64,000 bases of DNA from Occallatibacter savannae. Lineage in GTDB: Bacteria > Acidobacteriota > Terriglobia > Terriglobales > Acidobacteriaceae. A program made the translations under genes and the position numbers. Positions 62,380 through 64,000 of the stretch are shown here, piece by piece (position 1 is the first letter of the stretch; every line of letters begins with the position of its first letter). The notes beneath the pieces were generated by a model. The model ran no database searches. It saw only the letters and a program-made list of their open reading frames with translations, and was not told where the DNA came from. The stretch covers positions 620,001 to 684,000 of the forward strand of contig NZ_QFFY01000003.1 in the NCBI RefSeq assembly GCF_003131205.1, given 5' to 3'.

Positions 62380-64000
62380 TTAGAAGATGAACTTCCCGTA
62401 GACGACGAGCACTCGACCCGAAACGATCGCGCCCTGCCCCGTTCCGTAGATACTCGTTGGAACACTGACGTCTGTCGTGACCGTGCCGAACGTCTGTCCC
62501 TTATTCACGTCGGCGTTCGGAAGTCCGAAGTTCGGATGATTGAAGAGGTTGTAGGCGTCGGCTCCAATCTCGAAACGGGTCTGCTCAGCCACGGCGATCT
62601 CTTTTCCGAGCTGTGCAGCAACTGAGGCAAAGCCAGGACCGCGGAAGCTGTTGGGCTTTGTATTGCCCCAATCCGACTGCGCCGCAGCGGATTTGAAATT
62701 GCTAGTACTCAAGCACGGCGTTTTGACTGCGCTTGCACCGCAATGCTTTCCTACAACGCTGGTATCCACTGCGTCCGCCAACACATTTCCGCTGAATGAG
62801 CTCGAGAAGACATTGGCGGTGCTCACGCCGCTGTTGATGACTGTGAAAGGCCGACCGCTGTAGAGGTAGACCTTGCCGCCCAACTTCCAGTCGCCGAGCA
62901 GGCGATTGGCAAAGCGGTCGCCCCTGTGAGGCGTGGAGTACACGAAGTCCGCGGTAAAGTTGTGCCTGGTGTCGAAGTTCGTAGGCCCGTAGTTCGCGTC
63001 TGTCGTTCCGGTGGGTGTCAATCCGTTAAGAGCGTATACAGTTGGGTTGTAGATCGTCCCAAGCTGCAGAGCCTTGCTCCATGTGTAGCTCGCTTCACCC
63101 TGCAGGTTGTGCGTGAGTGAATGGCGTTCCACAACAGTCAGGCCGTTGTAACGAGAGAATCCGCGATCGAAGATCTGCGTGACAGTCGAGAATCGAGGAT
63201 CGGGGATCGATTTGGGAAGCCCGCCGAACCCATTCGCAGCCCAACCATTCGCCGCAGCGTCCGAAATCGATTCGTTGTATCCGTGGTTTCCTGAATAGGA
63301 GATCGAAGCCACGTCGTGAATAGATAGAGGCTGCTCGATCTCGAAGCTCCATTCAAGAACCTTGATCGTGTGGAAGCGATCAGGGTTCACGTAGAGCGTT
63401 GGAGTCGAGAAGGTGACCCCTGCCGGAACAGCTGCCTTCAGCTGGTTGAGGGTATACCCTTTGGAGAATCCGCTCTGGAATGCATTATTTGATGCAACGG
63501 CAGCGGCTTGCGATGAACCTGTATCGCCCGCCAGTCCCACCGTTCCGTTAGTCACTTTAGGTGCGAATTTATTAGGCGCATTGCCATAGACGTTCGCAGC
63601 AATGTTCGCCGCAATTGTGTTTGCAAACAGCCCAATGCCACCGCGAAGAACGGTCTTTCCCGCTCCGTGAGGAGAGAACGCTACAGCCACTCGAGGTTCG
63701 GGGATGATGCCTTCAAACTTCTTGAAGTCAGTATGACTGCCGATTTGCAACGTCGAGTTGTATGGAACGGTGCTGCCGGCCTGGTACCCGGGAGCGAGGA
63801 ATGCCGTGTTCGCTCGCGAATAGCAGGTTTCTTTGCACCACGGGTTCTGCTGATACTCGAAGCGAGCACCGTACGTCACCTTTAGGTTTGGGCGAATCGA
63901 CCATTCATCCTGGCCGTAGAAGCCGAGCGAGTCGACCCGAAGGTGCACAGTCGGCAAGACCGGAAATGACTGGGTAAAGCTGTTGAAGTTCTTCGCATCC
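62380..64000 (-). CDS. TonB-dependent receptor, C-terminal part (start beyond window)
   Basis: The frame runs open to the right edge (about 539 residues seen). FYGQDEWSIRPNLKVTYGAR and VAVAFSPHGAGKTVLRGGIG are typical barrel segments of Oar-like receptors; the protein ends with VVYGKFIF. The N-terminal regulatory-like domain and plug are outside. It lies 57 bases upstream of the S9 peptidase gene with a terminator between, so peptides are a plausible substrate (inference). Confidence 0.88.
   Translation of the reverse strand, partial: DAKNFNSFTQSFPVLPTVHLRVDSLGFYGQDEWSIRPNLKVTYGARFEYQQNPWCKETCYSRANTAFLAPGYQAGSTVPYNSTLQIGSHTDFKKFEGIIPEPRVAVAFSPHGAGKTVLRGGIGLFANTIAANIAANVYGNAPNKFAPKVTNGTVGLAGDTGSSQAAAVASNNAFQSGFSKGYTLNQLKAAVPAGVTFSTPTLYVNPDRFHTIKVLEWSFEIEQPLSIHDVASISYSGNHGYNESISDAAANGWAANGFGGLPKSIPDPRFSTVTQIFDRGFSRYNGLTVVERHSLTHNLQGEASYTWSKALQLGTIYNPTVYALNGLTPTGTTDANYGPTNFDTRHNFTADFVYSTPHRGDRFANRLLGDWKLGGKVYLYSGRPFTVINSGVSTANVFSSSFSGNVLADAVDTSVVGKHCGASAVKTPCLSTSNFKSAAAQSDWGNTKPNSFRGPGFASVAAQLGKEIAVAEQTRFEIGADAYNLFNHPNFGLPNADVNKGQTFGTVTTDVSVPTSIYGTGQGAIVSGRVLVVYGKFIF

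Noticed and set aside
1..64000. CRISPR array or phage structural genes
   Set aside because: No regularly spaced direct repeats and no capsid, tail or Cas proteins were seen; the integrase is the only phage-type gene and stands alone.

Overview
The window looks like a chromosome segment of a soil acidobacterium (Acidobacteriota, class Terriglobia, Acidobacteriaceae-like). The evidence is a moderately high-GC sequence, five very large Oar-type TonB-dependent receptors with an N-terminal carboxypeptidase-regulatory-like domain, a decayed copy of the Acidobacteria-typical TIGR03435 family, VCBS/ASPIC (CRTAC1) proteins, many secreted glycoside hydrolases and peptidases, and a tyrosine recombinase type I know mainly from acidobacterial genomes. 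No ribosomal or phylogenetic marker is present, so genus is not resolved.

Layout. 1-2448 (-) is the front of a membrane PAS-GGDEF-(EAL) protein cut by the window edge. 3004-9192 (+) holds a TonB receptor, a terminator, then modA and a fused modBC molybdate transporter. 9250-14449 (-) is a probable four-gene set: ThuA-like protein, multicopper oxidase, three-haem cytochrome c, PQQ dehydrogenase. 14600-16719 (+) holds a DUF72 protein and a class V aminotransferase. A tRNA 3'-end relic and a perfect 16-bp hairpin sit at the convergent junction with a second TonB receptor (16872-20450, -), which is divergent from a membrane-anchored putative regulator (20827-22155). 22174-25882 (-) has a GH51 arabinofuranosidase, a secreted RraA-like protein and a deleted enolase-superfamily gene. 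26844-31696 (+) has a TonB receptor and a TPR protein, convergent with a CRTAC1 protein. 33616-34390 is a graveyard of a TIGR03435 gene and a small mobile-element relic. 34448-42728 (-) is a tight set: TonB receptor, MFS transporter, parvulin-TPR-CRTAC1 fusion, SCO-family copper protein. 43052-44161 (+) is a transglutaminase-like protein. 44176-50649 (-) holds a cation/proton antiporter, an alpha/beta hydrolase with an Asp nucleophile, a flavin-halogenase-like enzyme, an MFS transporter and a TauE/SafE protein. 50999-55850 (-) has GH78- and GH3-type glycosidases. 56177-57285 is an integrase element, its integrase broken by a stop codon, abutting tRNA-Cys. 57420-64000 (-) holds threonine synthase, M28 and S9 peptidases and a fifth, partial TonB receptor.

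How it fits together. Most of the window is about capturing and processing polymers and peptides: outer-membrane receptors are interleaved with secreted arabinofuranosidase, rhamnosidase, beta-glucosidase and peptidases. A separate theme is periplasmic redox and copper biology (PQQ enzyme, cytochrome c, a multicopper oxidase with a laccase-like type-1 site, a SCO protein). The halogenase-like/dehalogenase-like gene pair and the parvulin-CRTAC1-SCO operon are the least explained functional groups. Three related relics (near 34.3, 50.8 and 56.2-57.3 kb) reveal a family of integrase-carrying elements and short derivatives.
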